Source: Paramacrobiotus metropolitanus (Eukaryota > Tardigrada > Eutardigrada > Parachela > Macrobiotidae). Taken from it: DNA of 64,000 nt. The stretch covers positions 868,001 through 932,000 of the forward strand of contig NW_026570268.1 of the NCBI RefSeq assembly GCF_019649055.1. Reading direction: 5' to 3'. This document shows, piece after piece, positions 12,955 through 25,333 of the stretch; the stretch's first letter is position 1; the number at the start of each line of letters is the position of its first letter. The notes under the pieces are model-generated. The model did no database searches. It saw only the letters and a program-made list of their open reading frames with translations, and was not told where the DNA came from. Both the position numbers and the translations under genes were made by a program.

Positions 12955-15113
12955 GACTTACAAATTAAATAATTTATTTCTTTCTCGATTTTTTAATTTA
13001 TTTTCGGTCGATGCATCGCTCTTTCGGCACCTGTGTTCTAGAATAATATCAATAACTATACGCTTGCGCAATTAATGCGGAATTTTATTTATTTTCGTTA
13101 AGCAACGAATCTCAGAAATTTAATCAGTATTTTTTATTATCTTGCCCGTTACGATTTGTATCACGCTTGTGTAATTAAGATTGCGACGGTTTTTTTTATT
13201 AGCCTGGGTTTATAACTGATGCCAATACATGAAGGTCACTAACGCTGCATAAACAGAACACTGATCAGTCCATCGCATTAATTATGGAAAAAAATATTGT
13301 TTGTTTTTGGTTTTTGCCGGCATATTTGTGTTTCACCCGGAATACACCGCGACGCTGCTGGGCGTTTTTCTGCATTTCTCTCACGGAAAAATTCGGCGGT
13401 TTTAGTAGGATATTACGTGGTTGCGTCGCGCGCTGTTTACCACCACACCGAACAATGCCGGCAGTTTCTGTTTAATCACGATCACGCTACAGTGCCACAC
13501 GACAAGAGCACAGTCGTGTTGATCAGTGTGTGCACAGGAAATCCTCTGGGCGATGCACGGTATAATAGCGGTGCGTTGCGGACATGAATTGGCGAAAAAT
13601 GGAGAAGCGCAGATTTTCCAGGAGCATCACTGGTGTAATTGTCACCGGGACCACGGTGAAATTCGGTCTGAAAAGCGACGAAGGCGAGGCACGGCACGCA
13701 AACGGCTGACCACAGCGCAATTAGCAGATTAGCCGCATGACACACACTCGGCTGATAAAAAAAAACACAGCCTTTATTGCGTCTTTGTTTCCCTACTTCT
13801 ATTACATTTTATTTATACTGAAGGTGCGGGCGCGCAGGCCAGCGGTGCTAAAATATAAAAAGATTTAAAAAAAAAAAGCATTACCGGGGTGAGCAGTGAT
13901 TGTGTATGCGGCATGCACACAATGAGCATATGCGACGACGCGGTAATAATTAATTTTGTTGATCTCGTTACGAGCGATTTACCGATACACTGGAGACAAA
14001 ACACTCCGTTGAATTTTCATTCATATCTTTTTTCTTTTCCACCTGGCCTACTGCGCCGCGGTGGCTCTGTTGGTTGCCCAATCCACCAATCGCCGCAGGC
14101 GGATTTAGTTAGTACGGCTTTTAGAATGTATCTGTGTACGTACAACCATTTGAACCACTTGAGTACTGTATCAAAGCTGCATTTAAAGTAGTATCAATTT
14201 TATCCGGTTCGTACGCGACGATACTCGTATGAATGCACCTCGTTCAGTTCAACCAACATCGAGTTCAAAGTGCAGCAAATACGTACGGTACGAGTATGAA
14301 AGTAGCACTCAATAATAATAAGTACAAGCGCACCGGTGTTCACATTGTCAACTATTATTAAAGCCGTATTAATACGTCAATGAGTGCAGCTGGCAGCTGC
14401 AGCCTGCAGTATATCCGGTTCGTACGTGCTTGGGCACTTGTACGTACCTGCGCACAGCCAGCAAGTATAACCGGTTCGTACGCGCCGGGACACTCGTACG
14501 TACCTGCTGTCCTGCGCACAGCCTGCAACTTGCAAGTTTATATATAATAATCCGGTTCGTACACATGGCACACCTTGCACTCGTACGCGCGCATCAAAGC
14601 TCATTGTCAACCTGCGCCGTCGACGTCAGTGAGTGGGTGCAGCTTTTGTACCTAGCCAGGAGCTGTACGTACGTAAGCGCAGTATTTACCTGATGTTGTG
14701 TGAGTGGACGCTGTCTGCTCTGCAACGGTAAAACGCCACAAAATCAAATGGTGGAAATGATTACCAATTCATAAAAGCGCTCGGGGACACATTTTCTCTT
14801 ATGTTGCACACAGCTGCGATCGGCTGAGCGCAATCAGCGCCCAGTGATTGAGAAAAAAATATTTTGTTCCTTTGGCAAAACCGTTAGAACATAGAGTGCA
14901 GTCAACAGCCATTCTTTACGCTGAACCACGTCGAAATTATTCACTACACTTTCATTCACAGCAATATACTCTCCAAAACCCCATCATGCGTGCAGACCTG
15001 CCTGGCAACACGGTGTAATTCTGACCGCTGATGGCCACTTTACCGTTTTTCCTCCTTATTCTGTAACATCATTGTGTGATACATTATTTAATCGGACGAA
15101 TCGCGTGAGGGTG
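12955..15113. other. Intergenic region between the two TRHR-like genes
   Basis: No coding sequence recognised in about 2.2 kb. Holds an AAGGTCA half-site near 13232 and a degenerate CCGGTTCGTACG repeat cluster at about 14200-14640. The open frames at 13284-14191 show no domain, repeat or splice support. Confidence 0.55.
14200..14640. repeat. Degenerate CCGGTTCGTACG repeat cluster
   Basis: At least four copies of (T/A)CCGGTTCGTAC(G/A) at about 14202, 14413, 14471 and 14551, most followed by CACTCGTACGTACCTG and then CGCACAGCC. Units of roughly 60-80 bp resemble a decayed satellite upstream of GPCR 2. Confidence 0.6.
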
Positions 15114-18100
15114 ATGGACGCAGTGGAGAGCGGCAGTCATGCAAATGGGCCGCACGCTGATTGGTCAGCGGCTGCGCCAGCTGATTGGTCCAACTGGACG
15201 GAGCCCGCGTCGGGTCCGTGGAACGACAGCGAGCCGCACCATGAGATGGTACTGCTGGCCTATCCCACGGATTACCGCGTCATCGCCACCATCTTACAGG
15301 CTCTCATCTTCCTGGCCGGAGTGGCTGGCAACATTATCGTTATTGTCGTTATCAGCAAGACCAAGAGCCTTCAGAGTCCCACTTACACTTACCTGGTACG
15401 TTTTAACTAATTACTTATTTGCTAAATAATGCTGAAAAATTATAGCAATACTATATCAAAATTGAATAACTTACATAAAATTATCTTGGAAATGTTTATT
15501 TTTTTGTTAAAAAGTTTTAAATAAATTATAGTATTATTTATATATGTGTATTTTAATAAATGTGCACATGTACCCTACCTGGTACTATTTAATTATTTAC
15601 AACAGTGATTTTTATTCAGCAGTTAGCCAGTACTCAAAAATACCGTAGTTCGCGGTTATTTAAAAGTACTTCTTAAAATAGTTTTAAATAATTCTAGTAA
15701 TAATAAATAGTTGGGCATATAACCTAATTAATGCCTGATGTTTCCGACAGATCTCGCTGGCCGTTGCCGACCTGATCGTGCTGGTGTCGGCGGTGCCAGA
15801 GGCCATCGTGGTGCACCACATCGGTAAGCGCTGGCTGGCTGGTCAAGTGGGATGCTCGCTCTTCATCTTCTCCAACTTTCTCGGCATCAACGCCGGCAGT
15901 CTCAAGTAAGACACCTTTTAAATTTTAATTGCGCAACGCCACACCCTTTTTTCTTTGTCCATCGTGTCTCGTATACGAGAGTCCACCTACACACCGGTTC
16001 CCTGTAGAATACTCCGTCTTTAAGCGCTCCATGTAGGCCGAGCTCTTTCATAACGGCAGCAAAATGCCCTAGCTGCTATTTTCCGTTATAAGCCTGCTTT
16101 TGTTATTCCGTATACTGTCGTTTCAATGACACGAACCGCACCCATCTGCAGCCAGTGATTATCGCCCGTGGCGAGCCTGCTGCATTTTTTCTCTCTCGTG
16201 TTGCTGATTCTGATTTAGCGCGCGATCACCGCGGCACTTAAGTACGGCCGCCGTATTATCGTAACCACGTTGTAATAAATCTGAATAATTTACATTAAAA
16301 TCCTAGCGAAAGTGAGCAATTTTTCAATGTATTTGAAAGGTCAATCTGCCTATACCGGCAAAAATCGAAGGCACAATTTTTTCGGGCCCAAAAAACAATT
16401 GTTTCTCAAACCCACTTTCTCGAACGCGCGAATCGGCTTAATGAGCCGGTATGGGTGTGGCTTGATTGGCTTGAGCACCGCTAATTGATGCGCTTAATTG
16501 GTTATGTATATGAGCGCTCACGTAACCGCCGCGGACGCATGACGGCGGTGTGAAACTGTGAATGATGTGCCTTAATTGCTGCTTCTGTGATAGCGGTCGC
16601 TTAGCGGGTATAAACACCTTCGCAACGGCCCAGGAAAGAACTTTTCAAGAATTACTTGTATTCAGTGTGTAGGTGTTATAGTAGGCCAGAAAACTCGCCC
16701 AGCCAGACGATCAATTACCCGGCACGCAGTACGCTTAATGCGTCGTCCATTCTTAAAAATAATTTTATGGCGCTGCACACAGCACGACAACCGGTCGGCG
16801 CTCGTAATGCAGCGGCCCGCGAGGCATTCCCTTACATTACCTGTTTAATTAACGTCCCCGGGACACCGTTTTTTTTTCTAGGAACTAATCTAATGTGTTT
16901 TCTTTAAAAATTGATTACTTTTTCACAGCGCTTCTCTCCCGCGACGCATGCCCCATTTACTGAGAATAAATCAGAAAATCACTGCAGTTCCCGATTACTA
17001 TTTTTACTCGCAATGATTTTAATAGCCTTTTTTTAAAATCATAGTTTTTTTAACAACCCTGTATCTTTTTGGAATGCCTAAATTTACTGGAAATAAATTT
17101 ACAAAAATATAATGCAGTTCCCGATACTTTTACTAAGGATTAATTTAGTAATTTTTCAAAATTATATTTTTGTCAGCACTAGGTTTTTTTTGGAAGCCGC
17201 CCTCGTTTACTGGAAAAAATTAAAAATGTACAATTGTAAGGTCACTAGATTAAAAGCTGAACGCTTTTCTTTCGTAAATTGTAATTAATAAGAATCTCTT
17301 TCAGAAAGCGCGCTCGATTTATTACAAAAATGTAGAAAACGGTATATAAAATCGGCAAAATAGTTTTAAACGTTTGCAATTTTTTGGTTGCAGTATTTTG
17401 GCGTTCACGGTGGAGCAGTACGTCGCGGTGATGTGTTCGGGCGGCCGGTGGCGTGCCGTATTCAGCCGGCATTCCCGCATCGTGGTGGCGGTGGTGTGGC
17501 TCTTCTCCGTCCTGTACTGCGCCCCCTGGCTGGTCCTCACCGAAGTGCGGCAGGAGACGGAGTTCCCCTTCCGTGAGCAGTGCGAACTGCGCCTCTCCCG
17601 GGAACAGTACCTCGGCCTCTTCGGCGCCGACTTCCTGCTCTTCTACGTGATCCCCTTATTGGTGGCGGTGCTGGCGTACACCCGCATCGCGCTCTTCATG
17701 CTCACCGGGCCGCGCGCCTGTCCCTGGGATAGTCCGCTGGCGTCGCGCGGCAGCCTGACCCATCCGGACGCCGCGGCCGCCGGGCTCTTCGGGTTGCCGG
17801 CGCCGGTCCCGCCCATCTTCCGGCCGCCGGGCACCCCGTCCACGCCCACCTCCATCGCGGCGCGCCACACCGCCGTGGAGCCGCTGCTGGTGGCGGCTGC
17901 GCGGAAGAAGCTCCTGGCGCACGAGAACACGCTGGTGCGGGCGTCCGGGTCAGCCGCGACCTTTACGCAGCAGCGGAAATACGTCACGCCACAGTCACGC
18001 AAACAGGTAAAGCACATCACACCGTCGCCGGGGTTATTACAATTATAAAACTGATCAACAGGGTTAAATTAAAGTGATAAAATTAAAATATAAAAATGAT

Positions 18101-18975
18101 GATACATATCATTTTTATCAATTAATTAAACAAATATATAAAAAATATATATATAATTTTAAAAAAATAAATAAATAAAATAAGTAAATATTTTCATGAA
18201 ATTAAATAACGATCTAGTTCACAATTATCAAACCGGAATTTAATTTTCCATTAAGGAAAAGCTGTCAAGCGAGTATATACGTAAATGTGGCCCGATTATC
18301 TATGCCAATAATGGCCGACATTTTAACCCGCCCCCGCTTTCACTGCGCTTCCCCGAATAGCACTTTGAATACACGCTACAGTGCGCCAACTATTTTGACC
18401 TTAATGCCACACAATGACAGTTGACAGTGGCCGCGGGAGGCGCCCGGGGTGCGGCACAGACAAAGGTCACACGCCTGACTGGGCGTGTATAACGGCACTT
18501 TACTAAGAACTATGCTGTAGCGAGATATTTCTGCGTAAATCATTACTGAACGAGATTGCAATTAAAGGTGCTACGCATGCTGGTCATCATCGTGGTCCTG
18601 TTCGCCGTGGCCTGGCTGCCCTTCCGCGGGCTCCTCATCTACAACAGTTTCGCCAGTGAACCGTGGATGGACATCTGGTATCTGTTCGCTGCCAAGACGT
18701 TGATTTACTTCAACTCGGCGATGAACCCGATTTTATACAACGTCATGAGCCGGCGTTTCCGGCTGGCCTTTAACCGTATCGTCCTCTGCAAATACAACGC
18801 GGCCGGTACGCATTATTTTCCCGAAAACACTATAAAACACCGGTCGAGCGGAATAACGGCAAATTGGTTTGTTTTTGCAGTGAAACGCCGCATCAAACGC
18901 ATGAACAACAACTCGAAGAATTCCACCGCGTCACGCAGTCACGTCGGACAGGATGCGCTGCTCCTCTACGCTTGA
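15114..18975 (+). CDS. TRHR-like neuropeptide GPCR 2 (five exons, 460 aa)
   Basis: Tandem paralog of the receptor at 6768. Exons: 15114-15395, 15751-15905, 17394-18006, 18568-18805, 18881-18975; GT..AG borders, phases 0,2,0,1, 461 codons with stop. The ATG at 15114 is used because no ATG lies upstream in frame. The N-terminus has N-glycosylation sequons (NWT, NDS). TM1 GVAGNIIVIVVI, TM2 SLAVADL, TM3 NFLGINAGSLN, TM6 AWLPFRGLL and TM7 NPxxY (NPILY) are clear; the disulphide cysteines (VGCSL, EQCEL) are kept. Odd: the E/DRY motif at the end of TM3 reads EQY, so the arginine central to G-protein coupling is replaced. Exon 2 here is one piece, while the paralog has an extra phase-0 intron in it. 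The C-tail is much shorter than in gene 1. Confidence 0.85.
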
Positions 18976-19379
18976 CCGATTACTGATTGGGAAGAAAGGT
19001 CACGGACGCCGGGTCCCTTTCCGCGTCCCGCAACAGGGAAGCGCCGGGTCGCGCTGCGTTAATCAAAGTGAACGCACAATTGCCGGCAGCGCCCAAAGGT
19101 CACAAGGCGGGTCGCCGCGGCGTCCGCCCGCGGGCGTGATCATACGGACGCGTGTGTTCGAATTATGATGGTTTCCGTGAAAAACGCGTGAGTCAGTGTG
19201 GGGACGGGCGTGGACGCGCCAACGACTCGCGGGTACAACCGACGATTATCAGGGATTAATACAAATTTATGATGGAGGGATTGTTGACAAATCACGTTCG
19301 GCGCACGTGCACACCGCACCGAACTCTTTTGATTCTGCCATATATAAACGACATACACGCACATTACTTCTCTGTACAG

Positions 19380-20200
19380 CGGTTTAATCGTTTTATACGG
19401 AACTTGCCAGAAATGTGCTGGACCGTTTTTACCGGATGTTGCTCGGCACGGAGGATTTTAATTTACGGCACCGCACCGGCCGCTGTGTAATCGCACGGAT
19501 GATTTATTTAATTCAACGTTAAAAGCGTCAGCATTTTTTTCCATGCTCAATGGATGCCCGCTGGACACAGTGTGCACCCGCTGCGAGGCGGCAGTTAACT
19601 GTATTTCTTAAATCGATGTTGACTGTATTATTAGTTGTTGAAACAAAATACACGTATTTGCCTGTCAAAATAATAAACCTCTTTGTGGTTTCAAAATAAT
19701 TAAGGCAATTACAATGTCTCGAATGCATAAACGGTGTATACGAAGTTATAAACTTGACCTTCACATCGGACTCAGCATTCTGTCGAGCCACATTAAACCG
19801 GATTAATCTGCCCGATGCGAACTCCCGCTGTTACAGGACAAATTAGCGTATGAATATTTTTAACCGGAAAACGATCGCAGAATGTTGTAGCCGCGAGACA
19901 GGAATTAATTCCGCACTGTAGAGTCAGAAGACTTGTGTTCAAATCAGCCGATTAATTAATACCGTTTAGTGCACTTGCGCACTAGCAACGCATAACGCCT
20001 GTACACAGTGTACAGTTGCGGGAAAACGGCTACAACAGTTTAATCCCACTGTGGTGTTAACAATGCGCATAGAAAAACTAACAAAATCATGCACACACTG
20101 CCGGATGACAACACAAAACGATCGCGCTGTTTGTCTGCGCACGACGCTTCTGGCAAGTAACTCCAGTGAACTGTTTGCTGCGTTGCACATAACTGAACGG
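19380..20200 (+). repeat. Upstream region shared by secreted-protein gene copies (copy A)
   Basis: Long stretches match regions at 32.7-33.2 kb and 61.4-61.9 kb: CGTTTTATACGGAACT, the CTTGACCTT block, the ATTAAACCGGATTAAT-type block, GTTGTAGCCGCGAG and GTCAGAAGAC..GTTCAAATCA. Conservation outside exons suggests duplication of a promoter-containing block. It includes a TGACCTT site near 19755. Confidence 0.6.
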
Positions 20201-20204
20201 TTTT

Positions 20205-21503
20205 CGAGCATCAACATGCTTAAAGAGGAAAACATGTTTATTTATTATAGGTTGGTTTAATCCTTAACGTGATTGTCGCATCTGTAGTGCATGGCAAAGA
20301 GAACGACAACGGCGACCAATCGGATGCGAGCGTCCAACGGCCGCGCAACGAAAGCCGGCGAGGTACAGTACGTTCGTAGCAGTCTTTTAAACTCATACGT
20401 GTACAGCACGCCGTATACTAAATACTACCCGGGTAGCTGCATCTCATGGACCGTAAAATTCGGGGCTAATTGAAATTTCGTCATTTTGGTTTGTTGTTGT
20501 AAAACTGTGATGTTACCGCATTTTGGGTTAAGGGAATAATCGCTTTCTACGGTACGATTTAGCCTAACCGTTGTTAAAGGAAATGCTACGGCCGTTATGA
20601 GTACGGTACGTTACCTGTTAACCCACACGAAAAATAGACTTTGGTTATTTTTTTAATGTTTAAATTTTAGCTATTAAGTAGTGTACCAGCGCTTGCAGCT
20701 CTTGTTAATCGAGTGGCTGTTGCCTATAAAATTAAAAAAGTACTATGTATACTACAGCATACCCAGGCGTTTAAGCGGTGCAAAGGCATAGCATTATTAT
20801 TTTGATATGTGAGAGTGCTCGTTTACGGACTTGGCTACTCGAAAATAAATAAATCAATCAATTAAGCAATGAATGGCAACGTTAATTAGACCAATCACGG
20901 CGTTTCGTGTTGATCTGTGTGATGTCATTGCAGACAAACGCCAGAGTGGCGGAAAATTCCCGGGAAATCACGGCCGCGGACAGATCTACCCTCCGCGTCA
21001 CTATCGGCATGCACCCGCACCGGCTGCTGCTAAACAGTTTCCCAATGTTGCCGTTGCTGGTGAGCTGGTCCATGTACAAACCGGCAACAAAAGCCTCGCT
21101 GTATTAATGTATTAAAACCGTCCCACCGTGTGCGGCATTCCTTTATTTTGGCAGGCGACGGGGTCTCCAAGGAAATAGGGCCCGCCAGCAGCACCGGCAG
21201 CGGCGGTGCACCGGCACGTGGTCCCGATTTTACGGCCGATGCCAGTGCGCGCTATACACAGCGCAGTCAGGCGTTGGTGTACGCCGGCAATCCCACCTTC
21301 TTTGTCCTGCGCCAACGTCGACCTGTAGCCGATTTCAAGCCGCCGGATCAGATGAAGGCGGCGCCGGTTCCGGTCCCGCAGCCGCCGTCGCTCTGATCGG
21401 GGAAACCACTACTATTCCCCCAGTAACCACTGGCTTCTTTATGGATCTCACCGCGTCTGATCCACAGACGGCCGACTCACTCAGGACGCTTTTCGGCTGG
21501 TAG
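20205..21503 (+). pseudogene. Secreted-protein gene copy A, disrupted
   Basis: Paralog of the gene at 61901-63397. Exon 2 is 20934-21059 (..GCAG|ACAAACGC; G|GTGAGC, phase 1) and codes KRQSGGKFPGNHGRGQIYPP. Exon 3 starts at 21155 and shares GPDFTADA.RY.QR.Q.LVY.GNPTF and RQRRP with copy C. Two breaks are seen. The exon 1 counterpart (about 20217-20360) has no continuous frame from its ATG, owing to a short deletion in the hydrophobic segment. In exon 3 the frame meets TGA at 21394, while the conserved ending (TGFFMDL.., LFGW, stop at 21501-21503) lies in another frame. Function of the family is unknown. A sequence error could explain the second break. Confidence 0.5.
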
Positions 21504-21649
21504 TTTTGATACGTACTTCGTATTGATACTATGCTCATATAGTGTTCAGATGCGAAGCGTTCTATTTCGCTGTCTCTTTTACAGTAGCTGCCAATGCGAC
21601 TTTTCATGGCTGATGAAACTTTGTTTGCTAGTCTAGATTGACAGTATTA

Positions 21650-21878
21650 GGGGCATCCATAAATTACGTACGCAGAAAACCACGATTTTTTCACCCCTCC
21701 CTCCCCCTTCGTAGCGGTCCGTCACGTCTGCTTGAGCCCTCCCCCCTGGTTCGTTCAATCGTAATACATGGAGCTGACCACCCCCTCCCCCTGGGTTCGT
21801 CGAGGCCGTCACAGCTTGTCACACTTTTTGGACCCCTCCCTCCCTGGTTCGCTGCGTACGTAATTTATGGATCCCCCC
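21650..21878. mobile_element. Short MITE with GGGGcATCCATAAATTACGT inverted ends
   Basis: Terminal inverted repeats: GGGGCATCCATAAATTACGT at the left and, at the right, the reverse complement ending ACGTAATTTATGGATCCCCC, with TACGCA inside both. TTA occurs on both sides, a possible 3-bp target duplication. 229 bp, non-coding, with C-rich CCCTCCC tracts. The transposase superfamily cannot be assigned from this copy. Confidence 0.65.
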
Positions 21879-22095
21879 TTACAAGGCGGCACTCGTTGTC
21901 GTTGCAGCTTGTACTTATCGCACTGTACAGTTCTCGTATGTATTGTATAAGGTCACACTGTTGTTGTTTGGTTCTATTTGGCCGGCCTGGCAACTTGGAC
22001 ATTGCTGTGAGGCTTGTGACCTTAGCAATCGTGCTAATCGAAGATCAGTCGCGTGTCGGTAGAACTGCAGAATAGTAATAGATCCTGATGTGATG

Positions 22096-22605
22096 CAGAC
22101 TTGGGCCGCCAACGAAATCTCCGCTTTCGGCCCGCCCCGCTCTTGCTAAAAATTTTCCGCCCCGCTCGGGCCCGCCTTAACAAAAAAATTTCCCACTTCC
22201 GCCCGCCATATCTTAATTTCCCGCCGCCCGCCCGCTAAAAATATGAAAAATTTTTTCAGTGTTTTTCATTTTTTATTTTGTTTTCGTTTGTTCTTCTTCA
22301 GAAATGTCTGCTCAAAGACCAATTTTCGCGCGAAGCGCGAAGTCAACAACCAGTTTCGCCGCAAAAACCGTTAGAAATTCTATAAAAAACGAGTAGAATA
22401 TTTCAGTAAATGATCTTAAATTTTATTTTATGCTTGATCTCCGCCCGTCTTTAAAATAATCCCGCTCCCGCCCGCTCACACTTTTTCCTCCCCGCCCCGT
22501 CCCTCCAAACTCAAAACTTCCGCCCGCTCCCGCCCTCCAAAAAAGCGGGGAGGGGCGGGAATGGCGGAAAATTTTCCCGCTCCGCAAAAAGGCGGCCCAA
22601 GTCTG
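22096..22605. mobile_element. hAT-type MITE (510 bp) with 8-bp TSD
   Basis: Begins CAGACTTGGGCCGCC and ends with the exact reverse complement GGCGGCCCAAGTCTG. The 8-bp direct repeat ATGTGATG flanks it at 22088-22095 and 22606-22613. CAG ends plus an 8-bp duplication fit the hAT superfamily. The interior is GC-rich subterminal repeats (CCCGCC, CCGCTC) and has no transposase frame, so it is non-autonomous. Confidence 0.88.
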
Positions 22606-22613
22606 ATGTGATG

Positions 22614-23398
22614 CCTTTAATATGTGTCATAACACGAGTTTATTGTTTGTTGTTTATTGTAACGGTAGGCAGGTAACGTATTAAGAACTAGATCGTATTC
22701 TAGCGTAGGGATTATCTGGCTCACAAAGAAACAAAAATCAGACGCGTGAAGGAAGACCCAAATCAACCGACACAACGCTTTATCCCGACTGTACGCCGAT
22801 GTAATCATAGTATATCATCATAGTACAGTCGAGTACAACGTATACATGCTGAAGCACCAAAACAAAAAACAGCATTCATAACAAAAACGCTTCCTCTATG
22901 CTATCCTGATCGGGGATCGTACCCATTACACAAATCGCGTTTCCCTTTTGTGTTCGGATAAATACTATTACTCGCTGTTTAAAAAAACTCTTTTGCCCGT
23001 TTCTGGCCAGTGGAAGTCGCTACACCGTTTCCAGCCAGTTAGTGCCTGTGGCTGTATGTATTTTGTGCAGGGATTACGAAACATTTGTCCGGTGTCCCGT
23101 ATTTAATAAATATAAATCATAAATCATAAATTATCATAAATGGTCGTGATCATAAATGTCACTTGCGATTCTGTTGCTTCGAACGGATTGCGCGAGTCGT
23201 ACAAAACGGATGTACAACTAAATGCGATGAAGGTTAAAGTGTTATCCTTTTCCCTTCAAACAACGTTTGACTAAAGATCAGAACAAGGCTCTTATGATTA
23301 CTACATCTTGTAATTCAACCGGGTTTAAATTATTTATATTCCTATTACTACAACTTGTAATACATAGAAACAGAATAAAGCGCCATTAGCCATATCAG
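22614..23398. other. Intergenic, nothing recognised
   Basis: AT-rich sequence between the hAT MITE and the 3' end of the kinase gene. Short open frames only, with no domain or splice support. Confidence 0.5.
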
Positions 23399-24852
23399 TC
23401 ACAACGCGCAATAATCGAGCTTTCTCAGCAATTCCTCCGCCGACAACCTCTCATTAACATGGACTTGCAGGCAACATCGTACGCACTCGGCGAGCTGTGG
23501 GGGAACCGGCGGGGGAGCGTTAACAACGGGAATACAGCCGTGGACAACCACGGCCGCCTGGAATTCCATCGAGCCCAGCCGGCGCTCCTGGCCCATGACC
23601 TTTCCCGTCACCGGATTACGCAGTACCTCCTGGTGATCGCCGGTGATACAGCGCAGCAGATCCAGCATAATACTGCCCAGACTCCACACATCGGTCTTGG
23701 CGCCGGGAATCGCCGACCAGACGTCCTCCCGCGCGGCTATCGTGAAGGCCCCGAGAATTTCCGGGGACTGGTAGCGCGCACTCGAGCGTCCATGCCAGAG
23801 GGACAGGGAGCTGATGGCGTCGCGCAACAGGGTCACCAGGCCGTCCACGTCCGAGATGAGCAGTTTCTCCGGTCGGCCGTCACCCGCACACTCGATCAGG
23901 ACGTTCTCCGGCTTTAAATCACCGTGGGTAAGGTTGTTTTGGTGGAGGAATGACAGGCCGTCCGCGAGATGAATGGAATACTGAACAGCTCGAGAGGGAT
24001 CCAGAAGGGTTTTGCTGTTTTTCATAGTCTCGATTCTGGTTTTCAAACTGCCACCTAAGCAGCAAAATAGAACAGTTAAATGATTCTATCGCCAATCTAA
24101 GAATAATTAGTGTTGCTGTGTTATGAGAAATCACCTCTATTGCGACAGATACTCTTGTAACTGATGTTGCCGCTTACGCAGCAGTTTGTTGCTTGTATCA
24201 TGCTTGAACTCACATATTTGTAACGATTTCTTTTGCATATTTCATAGCCTGTATGTTCTCGCGAAACCACGACGATTCATTCGAGTTAGAAACATCTTGG
24301 AAGTACAGTCTCATTAGTAATCGTTTGCGTTATGAGTTTGTAGTAACGCACATCATATATCAATGTTTTTATACACGCTTATCCTCTGTCTATGAGATCA
24401 ATAAAAAACGATAAAGGTTTCTAATGTCGAACAATGCAGAAAATACGGTACTCGAATTCGTATCGGGTGAAAATGTTCGGATTTCAAAAAACGTCGAAAT
24501 ACAGGTACTATACATATGTATTGTTCGTACCTGGATAATAGTCCATCAAGAATTCAAAATTGGCACCCACCAGCGTTGGGCACACCGCGACTTTATGGTA
24601 CTTCACTATGTGGTTATGTGTGAGGCGTAGGATGATGTGCAGTCTCTCCCGAAATCTGGCGTAATTGCTGGGATTTTCCAGAAACGCGGTGTACTGCATG
24701 TACACCCTTCTGGCGGCCACCGTGTCGTTTCCAGTATAATCCCCACGGTTTGTGATTGCCGCCTGGAAATCTTCGCCAATTGAACCATACCCAATCTTCC
24801 TGGTGTTCGCCCGGTGGTATTGGCAGGTGCTGCCAATTTGCGCATGTTGCAT
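23399..24852 (-). CDS. Small protein-kinase-fold protein, likely atypical (two exons, 325 aa)
   Basis: Minus strand. Exon 1 is 24852-24531 (ATG at 24852, donor CCAG|GTACGA); exon 2 is 24054-23399 (acceptor GCTTAG). Phase 1 joins them at MDYYPGGSL, the hinge region. N-lobe: glycine loop RKIGYGSIGEDFQAA and a VAARRV strand. C-lobe: HGDLKPEN catalytic loop, SDVDG at the DFG position, SARYQSPEILG (APE-like), and DVWSLGSIMLDLL. Deviations: the VAIK lysine position reads Arg, HRD is HGD, and DFG is DVDG. The asparagine of the catalytic loop and the SPE motif are kept. The length fits a stand-alone kinase domain. A regulatory pseudokinase or an unusual serine/threonine kinase are both possible; upstream exons cannot be excluded. 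Confidence 0.7.
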
Positions 24853-24870
24853 GATACTGGCAATTGTCAA

Positions 24871-25333
24871 TATGTAGAAAAGAACTGGAAGATTGAAGGA
24901 GAAACTACTGTGTACGGTCCGTTAAATCCGTTGTGTTACATCTCTTATCCTTTGTTACCGAGTACGTTAAGGATTCTTGAATGCAGCAGCGGACTAATAT
25001 TACAAAGTATCTAGTATGTATTGCGTATCGTATTAAACCATTAGCACAGTAAGCACGTGCAACTCTGCGCTGTGGTGCTGATTTCTTTCTGCAACTGTAG
25101 GTACACGCCATTCGGTACTCCGTAGCCTGTAAAAACTGTAAATAAAGTGTACGTGCCGCCGGTACCGGTGCGCCATCTCACTAGTCTTGCGATCGGCCAT
25201 TCGCAGGCGGCATTCTGTTAGGTAGTGTCGCGTAATTAAAGGTTAGCTGAGACTCGGTGGATATGACCTTATCTACCGCTAACTACAACGATAAACAACT
25301 GCGGCTGATCTGACCCGATGACCTTTAATGCAG
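24871..25333. other. Intergenic between kinase and LTR element
   Basis: No gene recognised. Contains two TGACCTT words (about 25265 and 25318). Ends in the 4-bp target site GCAG that precedes the LTR element. Confidence 0.5.
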
